Notes: generated from the letters alone by a model not told the origin. A DNA stretch of 64,000 nt from Macrosoma leucophasiata (GCA_036365455.1 JAWQUS010000027.1:20758501-20822500); one strand, 5' to 3'; shown: positions 53,281 to 63,882, counted from the stretch's first letter. Program-made: numbers and translations.

Positions 53281-54820
53281 CCTCAAGAGAAACAAACGAG
53301 AAAAACTCAACACCAAATCTTTCAAACTCTATCACTACTTTAAGAAGATTTACTACTGATGAAATAATGAAAAAAATGGAAAAGTTAAATACCGATAAAT
53401 CCACCGGAATAGATGGCATCCCGAGCGAAGCTTTAAAAAGCAGGTAGATATGTTCTGGCACCATCTCAAACGACTCTATTTAACATGATTCTTGATTAAA
53501 AAAAAATACCGAAAGAATGGGCAGCGTCAGATATAATATTACTTTATAAAAAAGGTAACCCAGCTGACATAACTAACTACAGACCAATCAGCCTGCAATC
53601 AAATATATACAAACTGTTCGCTTCCTGTCTTGAAGAACGTCTTGCACCTTATACTGAAAAATATCAACCTCCCGAGCAAGCTGGTTTCAGGAAAAACTTT
53701 TCAACTACAGAACATATACACACAGTAGAGTTGATTATAGAGAAATATCAGGAACATAAAAAGCTGCTCTACCTAGCTTTTATCGATTATGCCAAAGCTT
53801 TCGACTCTATTTCGCATAAGAGCATGTGGAGAGCTCTAGAAAACTGCGACTTGCCGACGGAAACAATCGAACTAATAAAAAACATATATGATAACAGCGT
53901 GAGCCGAGTAAAAATGGAGACAAAAGGCGACGAAATACAGATAAGAAGAGGCGTCAGACAAGGCGATCCGCTGTCACCGAAAATTATTGTTATTGTACTA
54001 GAGAGCATAATGAAGAATTTAAATTGGAAGACAACAGGCATCAACATCAATGGTGAATATCTTAGCAACTTGAGATTCGCTGACGACATAGTTCTGTTTT
54101 CAGAAACACCAAAACAATTAGAAAGAATGATCAATGAGCTAGACAAATTAAGTTGTGAAATTGGCCTTGAACTCAGTACGACAAAAACAAAAATAATGTC
54201 CAACCACGCCAACACACCCATAAAAGTAAAAAAAAAATACGATACTAGAATACGTACAAAAGTATTTTTACCTGGGAAAACAAATATCATTCTCAAAATC
54301 TCGAAACATAGATGAAATCGATAGACGAATAACACTATCATGGAACAAATTTTGGAGCAACAAAGAATATTTAAAATCAAAATTACCACTTAAGCTTAAA
54401 AAAAAATACTGGATTCATGCATACTACCTTGTCTGTCTTATGGCTGCCAAACCTGGACTTTCAATAACACTAAAAATAAAATACAAGTATGTCAAAGAGC
54501 GATGGAACGTAGCATATTGAACATAAAGCAAAAAGACAGAAAAAGAAATACAGATAGAAGACAAAGCACAAATGTTATCGATGCTCTAAAACACTGCAAA
54601 AAATTGAAGTGGAAGTGGGCAGGCCATGTTGCTCGTATGGGAAATAACAAGTGGATTAAGAAAATTGTAACATGGTCAGGACCACAGAACAAAAGAAATA
54701 GAGGTAGACCAAGAGAAAGATGGATGGACGAAATAAACAAAGCGGCCGGAACAGACTGGATAGATAAGGCCCAAAACAGAAAGATAAGGAGTAAAATGGA
54801 GGAGGCCTTCACTCGATGAG
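53281..54820 (+). pseudogene. LINE-D ORF2 remnant: reverse transcriptase and C-terminus
   Basis: Reads in pieces across several frameshifts. RT landmarks in order: TDKSTGIDGIPSEA, NYRPISLQ, AFIDYAKAFDS (first catalytic Asp region), GVRQGDPLSP, and LRFADDIVLF (FADD catalytic box). After a frameshift near 54230 come YGCQTW (in another frame), KLKWKWAGHVARM, NRGRPRERWMDEI and a stop at 54818-54820. The endonuclease part is missing. Clade is most like RTE/related LINEs from the C-terminus; not certain. Dead. Confidence 0.85.
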
Positions 54821-54915
54821 AGGTCCATAATAATAGTACAATAATACAAAAAAAAAAAATAATAAGTAATTACAATTCAATATAAATTTCAATTCAATCG
54901 GATAATGTCACTATA

Positions 54916-55296
54916 TTGAAATAAAACTATTTTTACGGATTTATCTCGCGTATATTAAACTGAAATGATTGATAATATGATATGGGATCCCATACTTAGC
55001 AAGATTAAATCCCAGCCGCAGCAGTCTGCAAGACCTCAAGATACCATAAGTAATTATTGTGTTAATCCTGAACGCTACGCAAGGCATTTACGAAATCGAT
55101 GGAGGTAGCTACATATAATTTTTTCAAACTTCTGTCAGACAAATGTCACCTCAGTCTGCCCGGGACCACGGAAGCTGAAAAGCGACCGAAACGTCGGGTT
55201 GATTTTAAAAATCATTTTAGTTTAATATACGCGAGATAAATCCGTAAAAATAGTTTTATTTCAATGAGTGTAGCTCGCGAAAACCTAAGAACATAC
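54916..55296. mobile_element. Penelope-like foldback with 55-bp inverted ends and 12-bp target duplication
   Basis: 54916-54970 and 55210-55264 are inverse at 54 of 55 positions. AATGTCACTATA lies at 54904-54915 and 55297-55308. Between are a 45-codon frame (from 54975) of unknown kind and the motif GAAAAGCGACCGAAACGTCG. The element extends past the right arm by GAGTGTAGCTCGCG...CTAAGAACATAC. A 12-bp duplication suits target-primed insertion better than a cut-and-paste element. Confidence 0.65.
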
Positions 55297-55611
55297 AATG
55301 TCACTATAATTTTTCCTAAGCTTATGCTTGTGTCACAAGCTTTAAGAATTGGTACCCTATCCATTGATATAAGTATGGGATTATTATTATACATTAACTA
55401 GAAGCCTGGGGCTAAGTCTGATCCCAAGATATGCTCGCACGTATCGTAGGGCCAGGTGTTTCTATTGTTTGCACACTTTACAATATCACCCATCTTATAT
55501 ACCCACAATATACCTACTTTCAAACAGGGAACCGAAAGACTGGGGCTTATACCGATCCCAAGATAATATATATCGTAGGGCCAGGGTTTAAGAGTTCCAT
55601 GTGCCATAATT

Positions 55612-55740
55612 GACACACACATACACACATACTTTGACACACACACATACACACACACACACATACACACACACACACATACACACACACACACATACAC
55701 ACACACACACACACACTCACACACACACACAAATACATAT
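55612..55740. repeat. (CA)n microsatellite with interspersed CATA
   Basis: About 130 bp of ACAC repeats broken by ACATAC at regular points. Reading frames over it are repeat artefacts. Confidence 0.95.
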
Positions 55741-56477
55741 ATTCTCATACTTTGAGATAATCTCACATGTTTTCTGTTTGTGTATAGGTACTATGAGGGA
55801 ACTTGCCGTCTAACCATCATGGATACCTAATGTAGGGATAATAAGTACTATGCAAATTTGCTTTTGGGCTGGCAAAGTGTTCCCTTATAGTACTTAGTTC
55901 TCTTTATTGCTCTCATGAGCTATTACTTAAATTGTACTAGTAAATAAGTGGACAAAATCCTGAGGCGGAGACCAGGAGACTCATAGCACAGGGTTTACCT
56001 AGTTTGAGCGCTCCTGTCTCCACAATACCCTGAGAAAAATGTTTAAAAAAATAATTCAGTATAATTTTTGTTAAAAATAAAATAAGTTTCATATGATGTA
56101 TTTACCATAAGAAAACATTGTGGAGAAAATAAATAAATTCTTATTAATTCTTATTATTAATTTCTAATATGCATGTTTATTTTTCACTTAATTTATATCA
56201 ATTTACCGAACAATAATTCAAAATACAATTCATATAACTCATAATTTTAATTGTTATAAGTATAATTGATTCAATGTAGACAATTTTATTTTATGATATG
56301 CATGGACTTAAAATATCTAATTTGATAAACTATTGCACTATCTTATTTATGGAATTAATAAAGGCTTTATTATTATTATTATAGTATTGCAGCGCACTCA
56401 GAATTCACAACGACGGGCAAGTTTACTTCGATTATTCCATTTTAACATGCAATTGAGGTATTTTCATCGGATTAAAG

Positions 56478-56805
56478 CATAGAGCAACGCGGCCCACCGG
56501 TCGCGGCGGACCGGAGGGGAGTAGCGTTTATTACCGATGCAAAACGGTCTGTAATTTTTTGCGGGGGGAAATGCGTGCGACACACACGCACACTACAAAA
56601 GTCATCTATTACTACGAAACTCACACCTTGACTTAAACAAAATACAGAAACAATTTCACGCATACATTTAAACATCTAGGCGCTGTCGCCTCTGTCAAAG
56701 TACAATCCCAAATGGGCCTATACCTGTGTATAGGCCCATTTGGGATTGTACTTTGACAGAGGGGAAAGCCTGCATATGGCTACTCCCCTCCGGTGTTGCT
56801 CTATG
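56478..56805 (+). mobile_element. MITE-F, third copy, with a 35-bp perfect hairpin
   Basis: CATAGAGCAACGCGG to GTGTTGCTCTATG, flanked by GATTAAAG at 56470-56477 and 56806-56813 (8 bp). Compared with the 5.5-kb copy it gained an inverted copy of its own 35 bp. Confidence 0.88.
56689..56762. repeat. Perfect 35-bp hairpin
   Basis: Arms 56689-56723 and 56728-56762 are exact inverses (left arm begins CCTCTGTCAAAGTACAATCC) with loop CTGT. Confidence 0.95.
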
Positions 56806-56813
56806 GATTAAAG

Positions 56814-57204
56814 TAGATAACGGCAGGCATGTAAAAGTATTTATGGAAGGAATTCTCTTAGGAAGTCTCTACGCTGACAAATATATATCGTATCTACTAC
56901 ATAGAGCCACATAAAATGTACCCATTGTCCTGAAGTGTCAAAAAAATCCAAGCAAACCCATTTGTAAGCCTACAGTTTTGCCAGTTAGATTTTCCAATAC
57001 TTACTTACGTATGCTTCAATGCATGCATTTACCTCTGCCTACCCCTTCGGGGATTACAGGCGTGAAGTTACGTGTCTTTTTTACTTATAAAAACCGGCCA
57101 GTTGCGAGTCGAACTTGAGCACGAAGAGTTCGAAAAAAAAGTCACGTTTGTTGCATTGGTAGTCGACCTTAAATACGTATTTAATGAAATTAAATTGTGT
57201 GCAC
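56814..57204. other. Mostly unannotated; SINE-B tail at 57009-57073
   Basis: ATGCTTCAATGCATGCATTT to GGCGTGAAGTTACGTG at 57009-57073 is a severely truncated SINE-B (plus). No other content. Confidence 0.65.
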
Positions 57205-57290
57205 GTATGTATCTTCACGCCAGGTCCCTCACGGGGTAGGCAGAGAGTGTGGAGCGCCAGATATCCCGGTCCTGACAAACCTCCCATGCT
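57205..57290 (-). mobile_element. LINE-C 3' tail
   Basis: GTATGTATCTTCACGCCAGG, GGTAGGCAGAGAGTGTGGAG and CCCGGTCCTGACAAACC: inverse of the LINE-C end. Confidence 0.75.
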
Positions 57291-58610
57291 TTATGTTTAT
57301 ATTTTTTAAAGTAAAGTACCTACTTAATGTAGTTTGGGAACGGAAATGTAAAAAATGGGTACCCGTAAGGTATCTATAGTGCTATATTGCTAACGCACAA
57401 TTCCGCATAAGTTTGATCTTTTTCATATTGACTAAAACAGAAACTCGAGACACATGTAAAGCATTATACAACCGTTCCCCTTGCTCTCCTCTCACACACA
57501 ACCAACCGACTTGCCGATCCTCCAAAAAAAAAACATAATAGAGACAATGAAACTCAATTCGTCGAGAATATTTAGTGAAAACATGGAACCCAATAACAAA
57601 CGCCACTTAAAAATACAACCGGATTCCGCGGCCATTGTTCTAATAATGAAATTCAGGGCAACAATATGGAAACGATGATATTTTTCTCATATTAAATGAA
57701 AACGAAATTGTTCCGAGCTTTTGCTACATTTATTTTTGTTTAATGTTTGGTATTAATAATAAACAAATGAAAGTTGAATGGTACACCGTGTGAATTTAAA
57801 GGAGTGTGCACACCGCTGCCGACGTGGTGTGGTGTAGGTGTGGTGCATCAACGGCACACAGGATTTGTAAGCTCTGTATCGAAACGATATCGCGGTATCG
57901 CGTTGCCTTCAGCTGCTTGCCATCAGTATATTCTGAGCATAAAATATATTTTGCTACTTCGACAAGAATTGTAATTATTTATTTTCTTATAAAAACAATG
58001 TCGGTACTTTCAGGGGATTTTATTATTATATGCGAAAATACATTTGCAAATTAAGTCATAACAAGTTTGAAATCATTGCAGGAAAATCGGGATTCGACGA
58101 CTTCCATCTGTGGGTACCCAAATCGATCAATGATCCACCAAAATACGTGTTTATGAAATAAATAATTAAATAAAAAGCCCTTTTATTTCCTTATTTATGT
58201 TACAGTTATTGTTTACATAGTATAAAAAGGCAAAGACGATACGGTTCAGTGAGATATAAGATTGTGAATTTGTATTTGTTTGTTTATATTCGCCGGCGAT
58301 AGGCAAAAAAAATATTATAAAAACCAACAAGTACAAAAAGAGCCAGAGACTGCAATGGTTCTAAAGTAAAAAACTGACCAAGTGCGAGCCGGGCTCACGT
58401 GCATAGGATTCTGTAAAATTGACAGATTTCCTATAACGTATACATATAAGTAACGTACGTAAGTATGTAAGTATCGATCGACACAAAAAACAATTTTAAG
58501 TATTCTTCAAAATTGGAGTTAAAGTAGTTTTGGAGGTACCTACTTAATTAATGGTGGGAATAACGAAATTTAAGAAAAAATCTGGCTTGTATGTATTTGC
58601 TAAATTTAAA
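57291..58610. other. Unannotated stretch of 1.3 kb
   Basis: AT-rich. Short frames only; none has a signature or splice-site pattern I would support. Confidence 0.45.
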
Positions 58611-58690
58611 CTCAAACAGGTCACTGGTCAAGTAATTTCGGAGAAAATGTCTCAAACAGGTCACTGGTCAAGTAATTTCGGAGAAAATGT
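58611..58690 (+). repeat. Perfect 40-bp tandem duplication
   Basis: CTCAAACAGGTCACTGGTCA then AGTAATTTCGGAGAAAATGT, twice with no difference. A very recent local duplication. Confidence 0.95.
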
Positions 58691-58790
58691 GCTGTGACAA
58701 AGTCGAATGATTATATAAAGGTTCCATTTTTTTTTTACGTACTGAGCCCTAAAAAATGTCGTTTGACATATGGAGATGACTTTTTGATTA

Positions 58791-59075
58791 CGTAATGAAG
58801 GTGGCAAACAAACATGCAGGTCACTCACATTGATGTTAAGTGATGACTGCAGCCTATAGACATCGACACAAAGACCAGAGGTCCAAATGTAATGCGTTGC
58901 CACCCCCGACACCTTAGTTGTTATGTCTCTGTGATAGTTATTACGGGGCCATACATTACCATCTAACCGGAACACGATAGTGCTGAACACTGAACCATTT
59001 GGCGGCAGATGGATTAAGTAGTGCGGTGGCGCCTACGCCCTAGAGCTCCGACCCTGGAACTCTATCACCACTACT
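58791..59075 (-). mobile_element. SINE-A, older subfamily copy
   Basis: ACGTAATGAAGGTGGCAAAC to CTCTATCACCACTACT. It shares ATGTCTCTGTGATAGTTATT and ATTTGGCGGCAGAT with the old copy at 38 kb, so it marks an older subfamily. Confidence 0.8.
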
Positions 59076-59785
59076 GATTTTGTAGTTGTTATTTTTTCTC
59101 ACAATATTGATAGTAAGATCTACGTGGCTGACCGCTTTCTTTACAGCGATGACATAAAAATATAAATGCCTCCAAGGAAAACAAATAAACAACGTGGTGT
59201 CCACTAAGTGAATCAATTTGCTACAATCAGACTTGAAGCCAGCGGCCAGCCGTGGAACGGGAAGGCGGTTATCGGGGCGACGAAATTTTATAGAATTAAA
59301 ACTTTGCCGGGAATCTTGTGAATCTTCACTGTACTGAGTGCACGAGCAGAGCGATAAGCGCAGCGGGAGTTGGGATAGTCGTATATCTACATCATTATCA
59401 TGATTGACTTCCAAATACCTATGTGTCAAAATTTGAGAGGACTGCCAGAGCAATTTAGCACCATATTATATTTAACTGTCGGTGCCATTTTCTTAGATCA
59501 TTTTTCTTTTCTAATTGCCTGTATTATTATAAATTCCTTAAACCTGTATTTAATTTCCAAGGTATTTTGGAGGCGTAATATACTAATTCATCCACAAATA
59601 TACGAGTGGATTCACAAAGTGAAGGATCATACAGAAAGCCATATTATTATAACCAGAATAACTGTATAAATACGCCGCAATAAGATTAAGTGATGAAGTA
59701 AATTCTATGGCCTGTATCCCTACTACTAGCAAAGGTACAGCTCTAATAAGCCTGAGAATACTAGGCATTGTTAAACTTGTATTTT
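59076..59785. other. Unannotated stretch
   Basis: A 137-codon minus frame (59040-59453) overlaps SINE-A at one end and shows no domain. I do not call it a gene. Confidence 0.4.
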
Positions 59786-59911
59786 CCAGTAACAAACAAG
59801 CATTCAGTTTATATTGATGGTAAGTAAAACTGTAGTCCATTAAACATCAACATGAAAACAGAAATTGCAATGTGTGTAACAAGATGCATAACCACTCTTG
59901 AGGCCTGGTAT
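59786..59911 (-). mobile_element. SINE-A, old 5'-truncated fragment
   Basis: AGTAACAAACAAGCATTCAG, AAACATCAACATGAAAACAG and CACTCTTGAGGCC in family order. Confidence 0.45.
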
Positions 59912-60216
59912 TATTAAAAAATCTTTGCAACAGGTCCTCCACATCCGGCACTAATTTATATATCCGGCTCTGAATTATAACATCGTTGGTGGTAAGTAAT
60001 ATAAACATCAAATATTAGGAAAGACATTACTCACTACAATCTACGGTAATAACGATAATAAATAGGTAAATAAATTACGCTATTCACACCCAATAATGAC
60101 CCTTAGCCGCGGGCGATACGTACTGTATCAAGATATTCTAGTGGGCCATTTTACTAGTCTGACGTCTTTACTTGTTAAGTATTTCTGTAAAGTTCACTTT
60201 TCACACACAGTTCACT

Positions 60217-60497
60217 TTATGTAATGAAAGTGGCAAACAAGCATGCAGTTTACATTGATGTTAAATGATGACTGCAGCCTATAAACACTAACACAAAGAC
60301 CAGAGGTCAAAATGCGTTACCACTTCTGAGGCCTAAAGGGTAATAAGTGTTATGCCTCTGTGCCGGAAATTACAGGGCCGTACATAACCACCTGACCAGA
60401 ACACGATAGTGAACACTACCATTTAGCGGCAAGTATATTAGGTAATGCGGTGGTGCCTACGCCCGCGAGCTCCGTCACTGAAGCTCTACCACCAGTA
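60217..60497 (-). mobile_element. SINE-A, full-length copy without T-run
   Basis: TTATGTAATGAAAGTGGCAA to CTCTACCACCAGTA with small indels. Confidence 0.85.
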
Positions 60498-60498
60498 A

Positions 60499-60674
60499 GA
60501 CGGTAGAGCTCGAGTGTCGGAGCTCAAGGGAGTAGACACAAATTACCTATATCTTTTGCTGCACTATCGTGTTGCGGTCAGATGGTAATGTTTTATCTCC
60601 GTACTTTTCGATACAGAGGTATGAGAACTTAGGCCTTGGGAGTGGTAACGCATCTATTTGAATCTCTGGTTTCA
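60499..60674 (+). mobile_element. SINE-A, diverged copy head-to-head with the previous one
   Basis: GACGGTAGAGCTCGAG, TAATGTTTTATC, CTTAGGCCTTGGGAGTGG and GTAACGCATCT in family order. Confidence 0.6.
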
Positions 60675-60686
60675 TGTAATTCACCC

Positions 60687-60785
60687 TAATTAGGGCCTTA
60701 ACTCCCTAAATGTTATTACACTACCCTGACCCTTGCTATCGTACCCTGAATACAGTGCCGTGAAATAAGTTACGTAATATACTAC
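60687..60785 (-). repeat. Repeat shared with 44095-44205, inverted
   Basis: GGGCCTTAACTCCC, ATTACACTACCCTGACCCTTGC and ACCCTGAATACAGTGCCGTG. Confidence 0.6.
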
Positions 60786-60790
60786 ATAAT

Positions 60791-61031
60791 ACATTACCTA
60801 ATATACTTGCCGCTAAATGGTAGTGTTCAGCACTATCGTGTTCCGGTCAGGTGGTAATGTACGGCGCTGTAATTTCAGGCACAGAGGCCATAACACCTTA
60901 GGCCTCAGGAGTGGCAGCGCATCTGCATTTTGACCTCTGGTCATTGTGTGGGTGTCTATAGGCTGCAGTCATCACTTAACATCAATGTGAACTGCATGCT
61001 TGTTTGCCACTTTTATTACATAAAAAAAAAA
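60791..61031 (+). mobile_element. SINE-A, 5'-truncated copy with poly(A)
   Basis: Starts ACATTACCTAATATACTTGCC and ends TTACATAAAAAAAAA. Confidence 0.85.
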
Positions 61032-61179
61032 GTGCTTTAACATATGAACTGGGGCCGAATTCTACTTACGTAATCAGTCGTAATTATCGTAGGATCGCGA
61101 TTAAATCGCTCCGCTTTTCTTGATCTAACTAATGTACGCAACCTATTTTACAGCAAAACGAAAGATTACATATCAACCA

Positions 61180-61371
61180 CTAGCTGTTGCCTGCAACTAC
61201 GCCTGTGTGGATGTCGTTTAAAAAGTAGCCTATGTTACTCGTATTTCTCAAAGTCAACTCTATCTCCGTACCAAATTTTATTAACATCGGTTCAGTCGTT
61301 TGGACGCGAAAAGGTAACAGACAGACAGAAAGACAGAGTTACTTTCACATTTATAATATTAAGTAGGGATT
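61180..61371 (-). mobile_element. Helitron-like non-autonomous element
   Basis: On the minus strand A|TCCCTACTTAATATTATAAA start and GCAACAGCTAG|T end. Tandem ACAGACAGA-type run inside. Confidence 0.55.
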
Positions 61372-61384
61372 AAAGACTTGGACA

Positions 61385-61727
61385 GGTCTAAGCGCGCATG
61401 GCCCGGCGACTGGTGTAGATCATAGGCGATCTACTCGGTCAAGCAGTACGGGCGCGGTCGGGTAGTGTGATGGTTAACCGCTAGTGGCAAAATAAATTTC
61501 CGTGCTTCGGAGGGCACGTTTAGCCGTCGGTCCCGGTTGCTATCGATAGATAGCAGTCGTTAAACCTTGTCGGAGGCCTTATGGGCGATTTGAAAACATC
61601 CGACATCGGGTTGGCCACTAACCCACCCACCTCCACCAATCCGCATTGAAGCATCGTGGTGGAGTAAGTTCCAGGCCTCGTGCCCAGTAGTAAGACGTAT
61701 CATGGGTTACCATTATTTTTATTTATT
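61385..61727 (+). repeat. LINE 3' UTR-like repeat
   Basis: GTGCTTCGGAGGGCACG stem-loop, GTCGGTCCCGGTTGCTATC, GGTTGGCCACTAACCC and CCAATCCGCATTG...GGTGGAGTAAG, ending in an ATT-rich run. The last part is shared with 49662-49776. I recall this as a very common lepidopteran LINE end. Confidence 0.6.
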
Positions 61728-61837
61728 ATAAAGACTTGGAGACTACTGAATGTGCTATCCCACGCAAAACTATCTTGGGTAGGTAGGAAGTACCTACTTT
61801 AAACGGTATTCAATGAACAATCGATAAAAAAAAACTG

Positions 61838-62045
61838 GTTGCCTGTAAAGTCGGTTAAACGGGCGAAGATTTTACGTGACAACGTCTTTTTCTCGGTAGA
61901 AAGGCATTCACCGGTCCGGCAGGCCTCTCTCTCGTTCGGTGACTCATCGTTACGTTACCGGGCGTTACACTTTTTCATGAGTGACTCCGAGCCGCAACCT
62001 AATTTAAGACGTTGTCACGTCGAAACTTTTTTCTATTTAATATAA
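61838..62045. mobile_element. Inverted-repeat element around a 15-bp palindromic pair
   Basis: ACGTGACAACGTCTT (61874-61888) is inverted exactly at 62006-62020. The 68-codon plus frame over it is probably non-coding. Confidence 0.5.
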
Positions 62046-62405
62046 ATCTTGCGATAGGGAACACCCCTATAACCAAAACAATTGAATTGTTTATATCCAC
62101 CTGGCCCCATTAGAGTTAACCCAGCAATAAACAGTAAAAAAACCACTACCATACAAACCGCGGAGTGTGTAATTACCGAGTTACCGTTCTTAACGGTGAT
62201 ACAGAACCGAGAAGCGTATTGGTGTAACTCAGCTTGCGGTTACTGAGTTTGCTTAAAATGTAATTTAAGAAGAAGAATTGAGACAGCATGTGAATTAAAT
62301 ATATCTTTTGACGTTGGTTACCCAATTTTCATAACATAAACTTCATGCTTGTATTTTATCCCAAAGAAAGTATAAAAATGAACGCGTATCGGCATAATTC
62401 GATAC
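62046..62405. other. Unannotated stretch
   Basis: No recognised repeat or coding signal. Confidence 0.5.
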
Positions 62406-62418
62406 TCGATTTATTTTT

Positions 62419-62618
62419 TTATTTTTAAAGAAAAATGGAAAGAAAAATCCGACCTCAGGCGAGACTCGAACCCGCGACCTACTGGGAATCTAGTCCAGCC
62501 TCTCCTCCAATCGAGCCACCGAAGCCCCGCCCGATTTGTCAAATCTCTCCTTCACATCTATTGCATTGCTTTATGGTAGCAGCAGCGCCATCTATTACCA
62601 ACTATGCTAGTTAGGCAA
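62419..62618 (-). mobile_element. Cassette-E, complete copy with 13-bp target duplication
   Basis: On the minus strand: leader from GCCTAACTAGCATAG, TAGATGGCGCTGCTGC, tRNA-like unit (62451-62525, B box GGGTTCGAGTCTC), and tail TTTTTCTTTCCATTTTTC. TCGATTTATTTTT lies at 62406-62418 and 62619-62631, proving insertion of leader, tRNA-like part and tail as one unit. Confidence 0.85.
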
Positions 62619-62794
62619 TCGATTTATTTTTATTGATTTTTTCTGAATAAAACATTCTTCATTAAAATGAATCGTTTATGAAATCTTAGATTCAAAACTA
62701 AATAGGGGGGCCATGTCTTATGGTAGACTTATTTGTTGTTTTGACAAATGCTGGAAGTGAAGGCAAAATATAACTATAATATGCTTATGCTTAC

Positions 62795-63113
62795 ATCGTA
62801 ACTTCACGCCTGTAATCCCCGAAGGGGTAGGCAGAGGTAAACGCATGCATTCAAGCATACATGCAAACACCCACGACTCGCCGGTTACGTTTTGGCCCAT
62901 GTAACAGGTGGCGAACCTGTTGCCATCTCCGGGCACATTACCAAACTCCGAGGTACTGGGAAACTTCCAGAAAATGGAAAAATCCCAATAGAACCAGAGA
63001 TAAAGGATTTTAAACCTTTATCTCTGATAGTCCCCGACCCGGGAATCGAACCCAGGACCCCCAGCGCAGTAGTAGTGGCCTGCTACCACTACACTACTGA
63101 GGCAGTTATGCAG
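62795..63113 (-). mobile_element. SINE-B, full-length copy with 13-bp target duplication
   Basis: Minus-strand head AACTGCCTCAGTAGTG, B box GGGTTCGATTCCC, tail GGCGTGAAGTTACGATG. TGCTTATGCTTAC lies at 62782-62794 and 63114-63126. An open frame crosses it on plus and is spurious. Confidence 0.93.
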
Positions 63114-63292
63114 TGCTTATGCTTACTTTGCTTTAATCTTACTATATCTAGACGCATGACGAAACAAAGTAAGCGTTCCCTTTTCCGATTTAAGGTCGGT
63201 GAACGACATCCAGTGAAACTAATGAATAGACTTTGCAGTTTATACTACACATACAATATCGTTAAGATGTCGCTGTTCCCTTAATAATTGAA

Positions 63293-63440
63293 ATATTTAT
63301 TTTTCGCAATTTAACACATGCGATTGAACTATAGAAATTGAAGAAAAAACGGAAAGAAAGATTTAACTTCAGACAGGAATCGAACCTGCAAACTCAGGAT
63401 TGGTTATCCAGAACCGCTGATCTATTTCGTCTCGCGAACG
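63293..63440 (-). repeat. Diverged tRNA-like SINE head with cassette-E-type tail
   Basis: Plus strand: CGCAATTTAACACATGCGATTG tail, GAAAAAACGGAAAGAAAG, then a minus-strand tRNA-like part with B box GGTTCGATTCCTG. Confidence 0.55.
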
Positions 63441-63744
63441 ACAGATTAAAGTTTTCCGAACTGACAGCCAACCTTCACTAGTTGGAGAGGCACTAAAAGA
63501 TGAAGAAGAAGAATGTCTAGCCTATAAAATCGAATACGTTTAGTTGTGATGGTATAAAACACAGTCAAACAGATAACCATCAAAACACCGTTCTATCGGA
63601 CCTGGGTACGAGGTACGCAATCGCTATCGCAATCATGCACCGTGACCAAATTCACAAGTCGCGATACACGTGACCAATTTGTTCGTATTTTACTGTTATT
63701 GGCCGACCATAGGTTTTTATCCCATTTTGAGTATTTCTCGTTGC

Positions 63745-63880
63745 TTCACGCCTGAGTCTTCCCGATGGATTAGGCAGAAGTAAACGCAAATTCGAAATTT
63801 GCGCCATTTTCATTTTGTCCCTTTTCGCATTTTCGGGCTAGTTACCAAACACCGAAAGTAGCGCTGGGAATCTAAGAAAA
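63745..63880 (-). mobile_element. SINE-B, old fragment
   Basis: GCTTCACGCCTGAGTCTTCCC, GGCAGAAGTAAACGCA, TTTTCGGGCTAGTTACC and GCGCTGGGAAT in inverted family order. Confidence 0.45.
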
Positions 63881-63882
63881 CT

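Larger units (their letters stand above)
53226..56381 (+). mobile_element. LINE-D insertion with long 3' region, hosting a nested element and a CA microsatellite
   Basis: The coding remnant (53281-54817) is followed by a long AT-rich 3' part ending AATTAATAAAGGC then a TTA-type run at 56363-56381. TAGTATTGTAGCG and TAGTATTGCAGCG (53213-53225, 56382-56394) form a 13-bp target duplication with one change. The 3' part contains the foldback 54916-55296, a 55-bp tandem duplication (55404-55461 and 55530-55588) and a (CA)n tract. Some of this may be later insertion. Confidence 0.65.

Noticed and set aside
53731..54315. Functional reverse transcriptase gene
   Set aside because: The RT core is readable, but upstream and downstream frameshifts and the absence of an endonuclease make LINE-D a dead copy.
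55398..55813. Cys/Val- and Thr/His-rich frames near 55.6 kb
   Set aside because: Translation of a CA microsatellite; no coding content.
59040..59453. 137-codon minus frame as a host gene
   Set aside because: No domain, no splice-site pattern, and one end lies inside a SINE-A copy.
62892..63284. 130-codon plus frame with repeated relatives at 25.7, 38.2 and 52.1 kb
   Set aside because: It is the antisense or sense of SINE-B, which carries tRNA-like promoter boxes and target duplications and encodes nothing.
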